A stretch of 64,000 bases of DNA. It comes from Coprovicinus avistercoris. Lineage in GTDB: Bacteria; Actinomycetota; Coriobacteriia; Coriobacteriales; Atopobiaceae. The notes beneath the pieces were generated by a model. The model did no database searches, was not told where the DNA came from, and worked only from the letters and a program-made list of their open reading frames with translations. Below, one piece after another: positions 24,451-33,269 of the stretch. Location: NCBI GenBank assembly GCA_018714895.1, contig DVMQ01000007.1, positions 1 through 64,000 of the forward strand, written 5' to 3'. The position numbers and the translations under genes were made by a program. The first letter of the stretch is position 1; every line of letters starts with the position of its first letter.

Positions 24451-27141
24451 ATGGCAGACAACGCATTCGAAGAAGCGGTTCGTCGCGCTCGCAAGGGTTG
24501 TTGGGTTGAGCATGGGTCTCTTCGTCGTCTTGTGTACGATGTTTCTCAAATTCCAGGGGCCGAAACAATTCCTCGTTCTCTCGTGGTGCTTTTGGAAAAT
24601 GTTGTTCGCAGAGCTTCAAATGATGAAGAGGCTATCCAAAATGCCGAGCGCATTGTAAATGCAGGCCTTGCTGGTAAGCAGGGTGGCGAGATTGAGTTCA
24701 TGCCAGCTCGTGTCCTGTTCCAGGACTTTACGGGCGTTCCCGTCTTTGTTGATTTTGCTGCAATGCGCGATGCTATGGTGGCACGCGGAGGAGATCCAAC
24801 GCGTGTCAATCCTCATATCCCTTGTACGCTCGTTGTAGACCATTCAGTTGCAGCTGACTGTACTGGTACGCCAGATGCAGCAGAGAAGAACAGGCAAATA
24901 GAAGCTCAGCGCAATCACGAACGATTTGCTTTCTTAAAGTGGGCAAGCCGTTCGTTTGATAATGTGCGTATTGTTCCGCCTGGAGTTGGCATTTGTCACC
25001 AGCTTAATGTTGAGCGTTTTTGTGACGTGGTTGGCAAGGATGCGCTTGCAACCTCAGATGCTGAAGTTGCATGCTTTGATACTCTGGTTGGAACCGATTC
25101 ACACACCACTACGGCAAACGGCCTGGGTGTTCTTGGCTGGGGTGTCGGCGGCATTGAAGCTGAAGCCGCAGCTTTAGGTCAGCCTATTACCATGCTGGTG
25201 CCTGCGGTTGTAGGCTTGCATCTTACCGGTGAGCTTCCGGCTGGAACGAGTGGTATGGACCTTGCCCTTACCGTGGCACAGCTTCTTCGTTCTGAAGGGG
25301 TTGTTGGCTGCTTTGTAGAGGTATGTGGTCCTGGCGTTGCAAAGCTTTCTGCTACTCAGCGGTGCTGTGTTGCCAATATGACTCCTGAGTATGGTTCTAC
25401 CTGCACTTTGTTCCCAACAGATGAGGTGGCGCTTTCGTATCTTAGCCTCGTGGGTCGCAATGCTGATGAGATTGCTTTTGCTCAGAGTTTCCTCGCGATG
25501 CAAGGTGTGTGGGGAAGTGGCGGCAATCGTCACTATGCACGCATGATTGAGTTGGATCTTTCTACGGTTGAGCCAAGCCTTGCTGGTCCATCTAGACCAC
25601 ATGACCGTTTGCCCATTTCTGCTTTGAAAAAGCAGTTCCGTAAGGCTGCCAAAGAGCATGGGTACCGATCTTTGGATCAAACATTTGCTGTGACGTGTGG
25701 TGATACAACCTATGATCTCGGACACGGCACTATTGCGATCGCTGCGGTAACGAGTTGCACAACAGCAACTGACCCTGCAATGATGGTTGCTGCCGGTCTT
25801 GTAGCTAAGAAGGCGGTTTCGTATGGGTTACAGGCAAAGCCATGGGTTAAGCGTGTACTTGCTCCTGGCAGCCATGCAACCCAAGAGCTTCTTGAACATG
25901 CTGGATTATCTGACGATCTCGCACACATAGGATTTGTGAATTGTGGTTATGGCTGCATGAGCTGTATTGGTAATTCAGGTCCTATTCTTCCTTGCCTCAA
26001 GGAACATGCTTCAGATATGGAGCTGACGAGCGTACTTTCTGGTAATCGAAATTTCGAGGGACGCATTTCTCCTGATGTTGCTCAGAATTACCTTTGCCAG
26101 CCAGCGCTTGTTGTTGCGTATGCGTTAGTAGGAACTGTTGACGTTGATTTAAGTGAACAGCCAGTCGGAATAAGCAGCGATGGAACCCCTGTTATGCTTT
26201 CCGACATAATGCCTACAGACGATGAGATACAGGCGGTTCTTGATGAGTATCTCAACCCGCTGCTTTTCTCAGAAACATCCAATGGATTGCTCCGCGGTGA
26301 TAAAGCATGGGAATCCATCGAAGTGGGAGAAGTCGGTACATCTGCAACATTTGCATGGGATGAAAATTCAACATATGTTCGTCGAGCACCGTACTTTGAA
26401 ATTGCTCATCCTCAAACCGAGCTTTCTGTAGAGAATGCTCGCTGCTTAGCGTTTCTGGGCGATTTTGTAACAACTGACCATATTTCTCCTGCGGGTACTA
26501 TTGCACTTGATTCACCTGCTGCTCGTTATCTTGAAGAGCATGGCGTTGCACCCCAAGATTTCAATACATATGGAAGTCGCCGTGGAAATCATGAGGTAAT
26601 GGCGCGCGGCACCTTTGCAAATGTTCGCCTTGCGAATCAGTTGGTCGCTCCACGTCTGGGTGGCTGGACACGCGATCTTTTGGATGGTGCTGAGAAGAGC
26701 ATCTTTGATGCAGCGGAGCACTACCGTTGTGAGAAGACACCGCTTGTTGTTGTAGCTGGCAAAATGTACGGAAGTGGCTCTTCACGTGACTGGGCTGGTA
26801 AAGGCCCGTTGTTGCTTGGAGTCCGGGCTGTTCTCGCCGAGAGTTTTGAACGAATTCATCGTTCAAATCTCATAGGAATGGGAATATTACCGCTTGAATT
26901 GCCGCAGGGTGCAACCGCTACTTCACTTGGATTGGATGGTACTGAGACATATTCCTTTGGACCTGTTGATCTTTCTGCTGGGCTTCCTGCCTCACGTACT
27001 ACCGTGGTGACAGCAGAGCATGCAGATGGTACAAGTATCCGATTTGAGTGCGTTGTTCGTGTTGATACACCAACGGAGGGTGCATACCTTGCAGCTGGCG
27101 GTATTCTGCCTTACGTGCTTAGTCAGCTCGAACGTGCCTAG
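24451..27141 (+). CDS. acnA: Aconitate hydratase A
   Basis: 896 residues from ATG 24451 (GAGGGG before it; an in-frame TTG 15 nt upstream is not needed). It isomerises citrate and isocitrate with a [4Fe-4S] cluster, whose ligands are Cys436, Cys502 and Cys505 (SCTT, GCMSC). GTDSHTTTANGLGVLGWGVGG, GSRRGNHEVMARGTFANVRL and GSGSSRDWAGKGPLLLGVRAV match the AcnA/IRP family. At the first cysteine the usual CTNTSNP reads CTTATDP, a noticeable change in a conserved loop. No citrate synthase or isocitrate dehydrogenase is in the window, so it stands alone here, perhaps in a partial pathway to 2-oxoglutarate. Confidence 0.95.
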   Translation: MADNAFEEAVRRARKGCWVEHGSLRRLVYDVSQIPGAETIPRSLVVLLENVVRRASNDEEAIQNAERIVNAGLAGKQGGEIEFMPARVLFQDFTGVPVFVDFAAMRDAMVARGGDPTRVNPHIPCTLVVDHSVAADCTGTPDAAEKNRQIEAQRNHERFAFLKWASRSFDNVRIVPPGVGICHQLNVERFCDVVGKDALATSDAEVACFDTLVGTDSHTTTANGLGVLGWGVGGIEAEAAALGQPITMLVPAVVGLHLTGELPAGTSGMDLALTVAQLLRSEGVVGCFVEVCGPGVAKLSATQRCCVANMTPEYGSTCTLFPTDEVALSYLSLVGRNADEIAFAQSFLAMQGVWGSGGNRHYARMIELDLSTVEPSLAGPSRPHDRLPISALKKQFRKAAKEHGYRSLDQTFAVTCGDTTYDLGHGTIAIAAVTSCTTATDPAMMVAAGLVAKKAVSYGLQAKPWVKRVLAPGSHATQELLEHAGLSDDLAHIGFVNCGYGCMSCIGNSGPILPCLKEHASDMELTSVLSGNRNFEGRISPDVAQNYLCQPALVVAYALVGTVDVDLSEQPVGISSDGTPVMLSDIMPTDDEIQAVLDEYLNPLLFSETSNGLLRGDKAWESIEVGEVGTSATFAWDENSTYVRRAPYFEIAHPQTELSVENARCLAFLGDFVTTDHISPAGTIALDSPAARYLEEHGVAPQDFNTYGSRRGNHEVMARGTFANVRLANQLVAPRLGGWTRDLLDGAEKSIFDAAEHYRCEKTPLVVVAGKMYGSGSSRDWAGKGPLLLGVRAVLAESFERIHRSNLIGMGILPLELPQGATATSLGLDGTETYSFGPVDLSAGLPASRTTVVTAEHADGTSIRFECVVRVDTPTEGAYLAAGGILPYVLSQLERA

Positions 27142-27191
27142 GCTTCTGTGTTTATTTGCATTGAGCTCCAGGCATTTTGGAAGGAATATCT

Positions 27192-28208
27192 GTGATTTGT
27201 CCTTACTGTGGCACAAATGTTTCCGATGACGCTTCGGTTTGTCCAGCATGTCACGGGGAGCTTGGTGCAACGACAGTTTTGCCAAAAATAGAAGGGAACT
27301 ATTGCTCCGCATGCGGCTCTCTTTTGCCTGAAGGTGCCGCTACTTGTCCTGTTTGCGGTATGCCAGTAGTTAATGAGGAGGCTTCAAGCACAAACACCTC
27401 AAAGGACTCGGGACGTCAATTGCATATCCCTGAGGTTGATGTGGCTGATGAAGAGGATGAGCAGGCTTTAGAAGAAACACACTCGATGCCTCGTATTGAG
27501 AGTGCTATTCCGGCTGAATCAGAACCTGATTATGGTCGCTTGCCTCATACAAAAACGGTTTTGGTTTGTGCATTGGCTTCACTGGTGCTCATTGGTGGCT
27601 TGGCTCTTATCCTTACACATCCGTGGAATCCTCAGGCATATTCCTCTCGTGCAACTGAAGCGCGCGATACATCTACAGCGGGATTTCCTGGTGTAGTGGA
27701 ACGCCTGAGCGGTCAGGATTCTTCTGATCAGGAGGATCAAGAAGAAACGCTTACTGGGGATGAGGCTACCTATCAGCAGCTTAGTGAGGATTACAAGGAG
27801 CTCGCAGATTTAGCAGAACGCATTGATAAGGCAGAAGATGGATTTGAAGAAGCTGCTTTTGGCGGCGATCAAGAAGCCTTTGATAATGCTTCCAGTGAAT
27901 GTGAAGAACTTTCGTATGATGTTTCAAATCTCATCAGCGATATACAATCCGTCGATGTAACTTCTGGAACATATGCTGAAGATGTTGAGCATCTCGTAAC
28001 GCTGGGAAACTGGCTGAGGAATCGTGTAGATGCACTGAATAGTGCGTGGAATAGTGCGGAAGCCTCCTCAGATCCCGCTGCAAATCGCGATGAAATAATG
28101 GCTCCTTTGGTGGGAAGTCAAAATGCCAGCGGAGAGAACACCTATAAAGGACTCTTCAACCAGAACTATGAAGCTTGGGAGCCACAGGCGCCCGATGAAA
28201 GCAATTAG
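27192..28208 (+). CDS. Double zinc-ribbon, single-pass membrane protein of unknown function
   Basis: 338 residues from GTG 27192, which has GGAAGGA 6 nt upstream. The N-terminus holds two zinc ribbons: CPYCG...CPACH and CSACG...CPVCG. An acidic stretch follows, then one membrane helix at about residues 122-145 (TVLVCALASLVLIGGLALIL). The C-terminal part is Asp/Glu/Ser-rich and probably helical (two coiled-coil-like segments) and ends without a known domain. The likely topology is ribbons in the cytoplasm and the helical part outside. Related zinc-ribbon membrane proteins are common in Coriobacteriia and Firmicutes; no function is assigned. It lies 50 nt after acnA. Confidence 0.75.
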   Translation: MICPYCGTNVSDDASVCPACHGELGATTVLPKIEGNYCSACGSLLPEGAATCPVCGMPVVNEEASSTNTSKDSGRQLHIPEVDVADEEDEQALEETHSMPRIESAIPAESEPDYGRLPHTKTVLVCALASLVLIGGLALILTHPWNPQAYSSRATEARDTSTAGFPGVVERLSGQDSSDQEDQEETLTGDEATYQQLSEDYKELADLAERIDKAEDGFEEAAFGGDQEAFDNASSECEELSYDVSNLISDIQSVDVTSGTYAEDVEHLVTLGNWLRNRVDALNSAWNSAEASSDPAANRDEIMAPLVGSQNASGENTYKGLFNQNYEAWEPQAPDESN

Positions 28209-28332
28209 TTTATAAGTTTGGTTGGCTCTGTTCTGCTCATACTGTGAAATGATTCCAGACTGCAATGAGCTGGTAGAATTATGCCGGTGAGTATAATGTT
28301 CCTACAAGACGTAGGGTGAGAAAGGAGCGCAT

Positions 28333-28884
28333 ATGGGCTTTTTTGCAGATCCGCTCTATACACCTAAATACCAGGTCACTGGTGATGAAATTGCTGTCAT
28401 CACCACTTCTAAAGGGGTTATTCGTGTTCGCCTTGATGGCGAGGGTGCTCCTATTCATGTTGCTAACTTCTGTGAGCTTGCTTCTTCAGGATTCTATGAT
28501 GACCTGAAGTTTCATCGTTATGTTCCAGGTTTTGTAATTCAAGGTGGTTGTCCCAATACGCGTGAGATGACACCTGAAGATGTTGCAGCAGGCAAGCGTG
28601 GTGAGTTTGGTATGCCTGGTACTGGCGGTCCGGGATACCGCATTCGTCATGAGTATGATACGAACCCGCATAATAGTCATGTGGATGGCGCACTTGCCAT
28701 GGCTCGTTCAAGTGACCCAGATTCTGCAGGCTCTCAGTTCTATTTCTGCTTAGGCCCGCAGCATGCACTCGATAGCGGCTATACCGTATTTGGAACGACA
28801 ATAGATGGCATGGATGTGATCTCCCAGCTTCGTGCAGGTGACGTTATTGAGTCTGTACGAATTGAGCATGAGGTGGCAGCATAG
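28333..28884 (+). CDS. Cyclophilin-type peptidyl-prolyl cis-trans isomerase
   Basis: 183 residues without signal peptide, so cytoplasmic. It catalyses proline isomerisation during folding. Motifs: ANFCELASSGFYDDLKFHR (catalytic Arg), GFVIQGGCP, GALAMARSSDPDSAGSQFYF and YTVFGTTIDGMDV. Length and the long insert between the GG and ALAMAR motifs fit the prokaryotic single-domain group. ATG 28333 is preceded by AAAGGAG. A TATAAT at 28292-28297 may be the -10 of its promoter. The TPR protein gene follows after 39 nt. Confidence 0.95.
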   Translation: MGFFADPLYTPKYQVTGDEIAVITTSKGVIRVRLDGEGAPIHVANFCELASSGFYDDLKFHRYVPGFVIQGGCPNTREMTPEDVAAGKRGEFGMPGTGGPGYRIRHEYDTNPHNSHVDGALAMARSSDPDSAGSQFYFCLGPQHALDSGYTVFGTTIDGMDVISQLRAGDVIESVRIEHEVAA

Positions 28885-28923
28885 CTATCATCTCAACGGG
28901 GGAGTGAAAAAGGAGTTATTACC

Positions 28924-30444
28924 GTGGATCAACAAGCATTTGATGCGGCCCGCGCCGCATATCAGAAAGGTGACTGGGCTTCAGTAGTTGCCTATGTGGG
29001 GCAGGCAAAGCGTCCTGGTGAGGCTTTTGGTGCTGCTGACCATCTGAAGGGCAATGCTCTTATGAAAATGGGTCGCTATGAGGAAGCTGCTGCTGCATAC
29101 GAAGAAGCGCTTGTTGACACAGCTTATGGCAAGCGCGGTGCCCTTCGTTGCAATCAAGGTAGAGGGCTTCTGGCTGCTGGTCGTCTTGAAGCTGCTGTTG
29201 AAGCACTTACTGCAGCCACTCAGGATCCAGATTATGCCACCCCTTATAAAGCTCAGATGGCTTTAGGCGATGCACAAACGCGCCTGGGCAATGTACGTGA
29301 GGCTGGTATTGCCTACCGCAATGCTGCTATCGATGAGAACAACCCAGATCCTTCAAGCGCCTTGGTGTGCCTTGGTGGGAGTTTTATGAAACTTGGACGT
29401 CCTGTCGATGCTGTTGAGGCATATCGTACAGCCCTTGATTTCTCTACTCCTCTTGCTAACCAAAATGCAATCTGGGCAGATCTTGGCAGTGCCTACGTAG
29501 CTGCTAACCGCATGACAGAGGCAGTGGATGCTTTTGGGCGTGCAACAGCTGATGGTTCGTTGGAGCTTACGGCAGAGCAGCAAGCTTCTTTTACGGCCGC
29601 ACAACGTGCCGTTGCCGCACTGTCTTCTCATGGCCCTTCTGAGACCGATGCACTCCTTGCACAGGCTGGCTATGATACTGCTGGTGGTACCGGTGGCATT
29701 CAGATAGATCCTTTAGATCCGCTTGGCAAGTCCGGCGAGCTTATGCCATCACCTGAAGACACAGGCTTTTTCTCCATTTCGGAAGGCGATCTGGTCCAGG
29801 CTGATAAGGACGACCGTAAGATGCGTCGCAAGCATCGTCATACTGGTCTTAAGATCTTCCTTGTCATCTTTATTATTCTTCTCATCCTTGCTGGTGCAGC
29901 TACTGCACTTTATCTCAATGGGTTTGGATGGCCTACGCAGGAATCGGTTGTTGAATCCTTATTTACAAGTGATGATCCATCCGCTTCTCTGAGCTCATCT
30001 CTTTCTGATGAGGCTTCTTCTGAGGTATTAGCGGTGCTGCCTGCTGGTGTAGAGAATGTTCAGATTGATGGACTCGATCGGTCCATGGCAACCTCTACTG
30101 CTCATGTAAAGGTCACGCTTTCCAACGGTGGGGAAGTTGAATATAACGTCGATCTGGTCCGTTCTGGCATTTCTTGGGCGGTCAGTTCCGTTGAGCCGGT
30201 ATATGCTTCTCAATCCTCAAATGGAACAACGCTCGAATCTTCATCAGACGATGCTTCTGATACTTCTGATTCGACAACCTCTGAGGGCACTGCAGATACT
30301 GATGCAAATGCTTCAAATGATGCATCTTCAACTGATACAAACGCTTCTAGTGATAGCTCTGCTACTTCTAGTGATAGCTCCTCCACAGATACGGACAATG
30401 CATCACAAAACGCCGATTCTGAGGGCACGGTTGTTACTGGTTAA
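28924..30444 (+). CDS. TPR-repeat membrane protein with Ser/Thr/Asp-rich tail
   Basis: 506 residues from GTG 28924 behind AAAGGAG. Residues 1-225 carry several tetratricopeptide repeats (for example ADHLKGNALMKMGRYEEAAAAYEEAL and later copies), a protein-protein interaction scaffold. A basic patch (DRKMRRKHRHTG) precedes one membrane helix (about 310-330, LKIFLVIFIILLILAGAA). Then comes a small beta-rich domain of about 90 residues and a C-terminal 75-residue tail of almost only Ser, Thr, Asp, Ala and Asn. Positive-inside rule: TPRs in the cytoplasm, tail outside, possibly in the cell wall. It sits directly before the mreB-rodA cluster, which suggests, but does not prove, a link to envelope growth. 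Confidence 0.8.
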   Translation: MDQQAFDAARAAYQKGDWASVVAYVGQAKRPGEAFGAADHLKGNALMKMGRYEEAAAAYEEALVDTAYGKRGALRCNQGRGLLAAGRLEAAVEALTAATQDPDYATPYKAQMALGDAQTRLGNVREAGIAYRNAAIDENNPDPSSALVCLGGSFMKLGRPVDAVEAYRTALDFSTPLANQNAIWADLGSAYVAANRMTEAVDAFGRATADGSLELTAEQQASFTAAQRAVAALSSHGPSETDALLAQAGYDTAGGTGGIQIDPLDPLGKSGELMPSPEDTGFFSISEGDLVQADKDDRKMRRKHRHTGLKIFLVIFIILLILAGAATALYLNGFGWPTQESVVESLFTSDDPSASLSSSLSDEASSEVLAVLPAGVENVQIDGLDRSMATSTAHVKVTLSNGGEVEYNVDLVRSGISWAVSSVEPVYASQSSNGTTLESSSDDASDTSDSTTSEGTADTDANASNDASSTDTNASSDSSATSSDSSSTDTDNASQNADSEGTVVTG

Positions 30445-30461
30445 GTGAAATAAATGCTTGT

Positions 30462-30490
30462 TTGTACCTTCAGGATGCATGATGTATGAG
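30462..30490 (+). promoter_or_regulatory. Candidate promoter for the mre cluster
   Basis: TTGTAC (30462-30467), 17-nt spacer, TATGAG (30485-30490). Both boxes are moderate matches. It is followed by a leader of about 65 nt that contains a hairpin before mreB. Confidence 0.35.
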
Positions 30491-30525
30491 CTTTGTTAGA
30501 CTGAAGAAGAAACGAAACCGTGTGT

Positions 30526-30544
30526 CGACCGAAGGGATCGGTCG
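30526..30544 (+). other. Hairpin in the mreB leader
   Basis: CGACCGA (30526-30532), loop AGGGA, TCGGTCG (30538-30544), a perfect 7-bp stem that ends 19 nt before the mreB ATG. No T run follows, so it is probably not a terminator. It may help message stability or modulate translation. Confidence 0.5.
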
Positions 30545-30563
30545 GTCTGAGGGATAGGAAACA

Positions 30564-31604
30564 ATGTCGATCTTCGACTCACTCTTTGGAGAGTATGGTG
30601 GCGACCTTGCCATAGACCTGGGAACGGCTAATACGCTTGTTTCTGTTCGTGGCCAGGGTATCGTGTTAAACGAGCCTTCCGTTGTCGCTATTGATAAAGA
30701 AGCAGATCGTGTGTTGGCTGTTGGCGCCGATGCTAAACGTATGGTCGGGCGTACACCGGGGTCTATTTCTGCGGTACGCCCTCTCAAAGATGGTGTTATT
30801 GCAGACTTTGATGTTACGGAAGTCATGCTTCGCTACTTCATCGAAAAAGCTCGGCAACGCCGTTATCCTTGGTCGCCACGTCCTCGAGTTGTTGTCTGCG
30901 TCCCATCAGGGGTTACTTCAGTAGAGAAGCGCGCTGTATTTGAAGCAACTATTCAGGCTGGCGCCCGTCAGGCTTATCTTATTGAGGAGCCAATGGCTGC
31001 TGCTATTGGTGCAGATTTACCTATTGAAGACCCCACCGGATCAATGGTTGTCGATATTGGTGGCGGTACCACTGAGGTCGCAGTTATTGCCATGGGCGGC
31101 ATTGTTGTTTCACAGTCCATTCGTACTGCTGGCGATGAGTTTGATCAAACGATTCTTGAGCACGTGCGCGACGCGTATAACCTTTCAATAGGCGAGCGTA
31201 CAGCTGAAGATATCAAAATCAAAGTTGGTTCTGCTGCTCCTCTACGTGAGGAACTTGATGTCGAGGTAAATGGCCGAGATGTTATCAACGGCCTTCCGAA
31301 GACTGTTCGAATTGAATCTGAGGAGATCCGTCGAGCCCTTAATCGGCCGCTTGATGAGGTTACCAAGGCTGTTAAAGATGCGCTTGATGTAACACCTCCT
31401 GATTTGGCGAGCGATCTTATGTACTACGGCATCCTTCTTACTGGTGGCGGTGGATTGCTGCGTGGCCTTGATTCTCGTCTTCGTGATGAGACAGGTGTGC
31501 CCGTAAACGTCAGTCCTACAGCGCTCGAAAACGTTGTAAATGGTTGTGCAAAAGTTCTTGAGGCAAACGCCTTGTCTGGTGGGTTTGTTCAGAGTGCTAA
31601 TTAA
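30564..31604 (+). CDS. mreB: Rod-shape actin homologue MreB
   Basis: 346 residues. The ATP-binding phosphate-1 loop is DLAIDLGTANTLV, phosphate-2 is VVDIGGGTTEVAVIAMGG, and the adenosine motif is LTGGGGLLRGLD. The N-terminus MSIFDSLFGEYGG is the short amphipathic-type leader before the actin fold. MreB filaments under the membrane guide elongation-phase cell wall synthesis with MreC, MreD, PBP2 and RodA, all encoded next. It begins an operon with small gaps (20, 43, 9 and 15 nt). Confidence 0.97.
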   Translation: MSIFDSLFGEYGGDLAIDLGTANTLVSVRGQGIVLNEPSVVAIDKEADRVLAVGADAKRMVGRTPGSISAVRPLKDGVIADFDVTEVMLRYFIEKARQRRYPWSPRPRVVVCVPSGVTSVEKRAVFEATIQAGARQAYLIEEPMAAAIGADLPIEDPTGSMVVDIGGGTTEVAVIAMGGIVVSQSIRTAGDEFDQTILEHVRDAYNLSIGERTAEDIKIKVGSAAPLREELDVEVNGRDVINGLPKTVRIESEEIRRALNRPLDEVTKAVKDALDVTPPDLASDLMYYGILLTGGGGLLRGLDSRLRDETGVPVNVSPTALENVVNGCAKVLEANALSGGFVQSAN

Positions 31605-31624
31605 GGAACGAGGCGGGCGATAGT

Positions 31625-32623
31625 ATGCCGCGCTTCTCTACAGGGGTATCAAGACGAACGCAGCAGAGTAACGGTAAAGGAACACGGCTCGCAGTGATTT
31701 TGTGTGTCGTGTCTTTAACCTTGTTTACCTTAAGCTGTCGCGAAGCGGGATCGGGACCTATTACAACAGTGAGAGGTGCCGTTACGGTAGTTACCATGCC
31801 GGTACGGTATCTTGGTGCTTTGATAAGTACGCCGTTCTCTAGTCTGGGTAATGTATTTGCTAACCTGACTGCAGATCAAGAGACCCTCTCTGAGCTTCGT
31901 GCTGAAAATGAAGAGTTAACGAGCAGAAATGCTCAGCTGGAAGAAGCGGAGCAAACAGCCGAGCGACTACAAGATCTTCTCGACTTGCAGAGTACCTATA
32001 ATCTCGAGTCTACGGCTGCAAATGTTATTGCCAGCTCCACTGATTCGTGGAGTTCTACGGTCACTATTGATAAAGGCACAACCTCAGGTCTTGCAGTTGG
32101 TATGCCTGTTTGTGATTCAAGTGGTGTAATCGGTCAAATATCTGAGTGTGGAGCAACATCATCTGTGGTTCGGCTTATCACTGATGAAGGTTCTTCTGTT
32201 TCGGCGATGATCCAATCGAGCAGAGCTCAGGGAATGCTTGAAGGATCTGCTGACGGTACGCTACGTCTCTCTCTTGTACGGACTGACCAAACCGTAGAAG
32301 TTGGAGATCTTGTGGTTACCAGCGGTTTAGGTGGTGTTTACCCGAAGGGACTACCACTAGGACGGGTAACCAATATAGAACGAACGTCTGGCTCGCTGTA
32401 CTACTCCATTACAGTTCGAAGCCTCTCTAGTACCGACAGCTTCGAGGAGGTTATTGTTATCACATCTCTTACGCAGTCTCAGCAGGCAACTTCAGATGAT
32501 TATGCAGAAGCCGATGCGCAAGACACAGCCGATCAGACGACAGGTTCAGGTACCGACACTCAAAACAATTCTGATAATGCATCAGATGAATCGGACGGAC
32601 AAACTGATTCATCTGAGGGTTAA
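31625..32623 (+). CDS. mreC: Rod-shape determining protein MreC
   Basis: 332 residues. A cytoplasmic N-terminus of about 20 basic residues is followed by one membrane helix (TRLAVILCVVSLTLFTLSC), then a coiled coil (DQETLSELRAENEELTSRNAQLEEAEQ) and the two beta-barrel MreC domain (ANVIASSTDSWSSTVTIDKGTTSGL; VVTSGLGGVYPKGLPLGRV). The last 45 residues are Asp/Ser/Thr/Gln-rich low complexity, longer than in B. subtilis. MreC is the extracytoplasmic scaffold that activates PBP2-RodA. Confidence 0.94.
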   Translation: MPRFSTGVSRRTQQSNGKGTRLAVILCVVSLTLFTLSCREAGSGPITTVRGAVTVVTMPVRYLGALISTPFSSLGNVFANLTADQETLSELRAENEELTSRNAQLEEAEQTAERLQDLLDLQSTYNLESTAANVIASSTDSWSSTVTIDKGTTSGLAVGMPVCDSSGVIGQISECGATSSVVRLITDEGSSVSAMIQSSRAQGMLEGSADGTLRLSLVRTDQTVEVGDLVVTSGLGGVYPKGLPLGRVTNIERTSGSLYYSITVRSLSSTDSFEEVIVITSLTQSQQATSDDYAEADAQDTADQTTGSGTDTQNNSDNASDESDGQTDSSEG

Positions 32624-32666
32624 TGCAGAGTAACTTACAAATACAGCACCAACAGGAGGTGAGACT

Positions 32667-33260
32667 ATGCAGGTAAATGATGCAAACCGTAATCGAAAAG
32701 TTATAGCTATCGTAGCTTGTGTATGCGCACTGTTACAGCTTGCTATTGTGCCAAATATAGGCATTGCCAACGGACGCGCAAATCTAGCGCTTGTTGCAAC
32801 TGCATGTCTTGCCTTACAAATTGGTGGACGTACAACAGTAATCTTTGGCTTTTTGGCAGGATTGTTTTTCGATCTCACAACCACTGGCCCTGTCGGTCTC
32901 ATGGCTTTTGAACTTACCTTGGTAGGATATTTGCTCGGCGGAGAACAACACAACAGACTTGCAGAAGATCATACTGGTTCATTTCAGATGTTTTTGATCG
33001 CTGCAGTTGCTACTGAATTTGTCTATGGGCTTGCTATGATGCTTGTAGGTCAAGCAAGCAATTTCTTCTTGATACTTGGATTACGCACACTTCCCGCTAT
33101 TGCCCTTGATATTGTGGCGTATTTTCTTGTTGCTTGGCTTGCTCGTCATCTTTCTGGACCAACAGGACAGCCAAGCTTTGGTGGAGGGTCTAAACCAAGT
33201 CTTGGCACAGGACGCAGCCATGCTGGTTGGCCCTTTCGGGCCAATCGCAAGGGGCTCTAG
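32667..33260 (+). CDS. mreD: Rod-shape determining protein MreD
   Basis: 197 residues with about five membrane helices (VIAIVACVCALLQLAIVP, ANLALVATACLALQIG, TVIFGFLAGLFFDLTTTGPVG and two later). The GLFFDL motif in the third helix is characteristic of MreD. The C-terminal 35 residues are cytoplasmic and Gly/Ser-rich. ATG 32667 has the strong site AGGAGGTGAG. It partners MreC at the membrane. Confidence 0.9.
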   Translation: MQVNDANRNRKVIAIVACVCALLQLAIVPNIGIANGRANLALVATACLALQIGGRTTVIFGFLAGLFFDLTTTGPVGLMAFELTLVGYLLGGEQHNRLAEDHTGSFQMFLIAAVATEFVYGLAMMLVGQASNFFLILGLRTLPAIALDIVAYFLVAWLARHLSGPTGQPSFGGGSKPSLGTGRSHAGWPFRANRKGL

Positions 33261-33269
33261 GAGGCCCGG

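Noticed and set aside
25174..25725. 183-codon minus-strand open frame inside acnA
   Set aside because: Antisense shadow; no domain, no upstream site.
31680..31745. Lipobox-like LFTLSC in MreC
   Set aside because: It lies at the end of an MreC-type membrane helix where relatives have other residues; context is MreC, not a lipoprotein.
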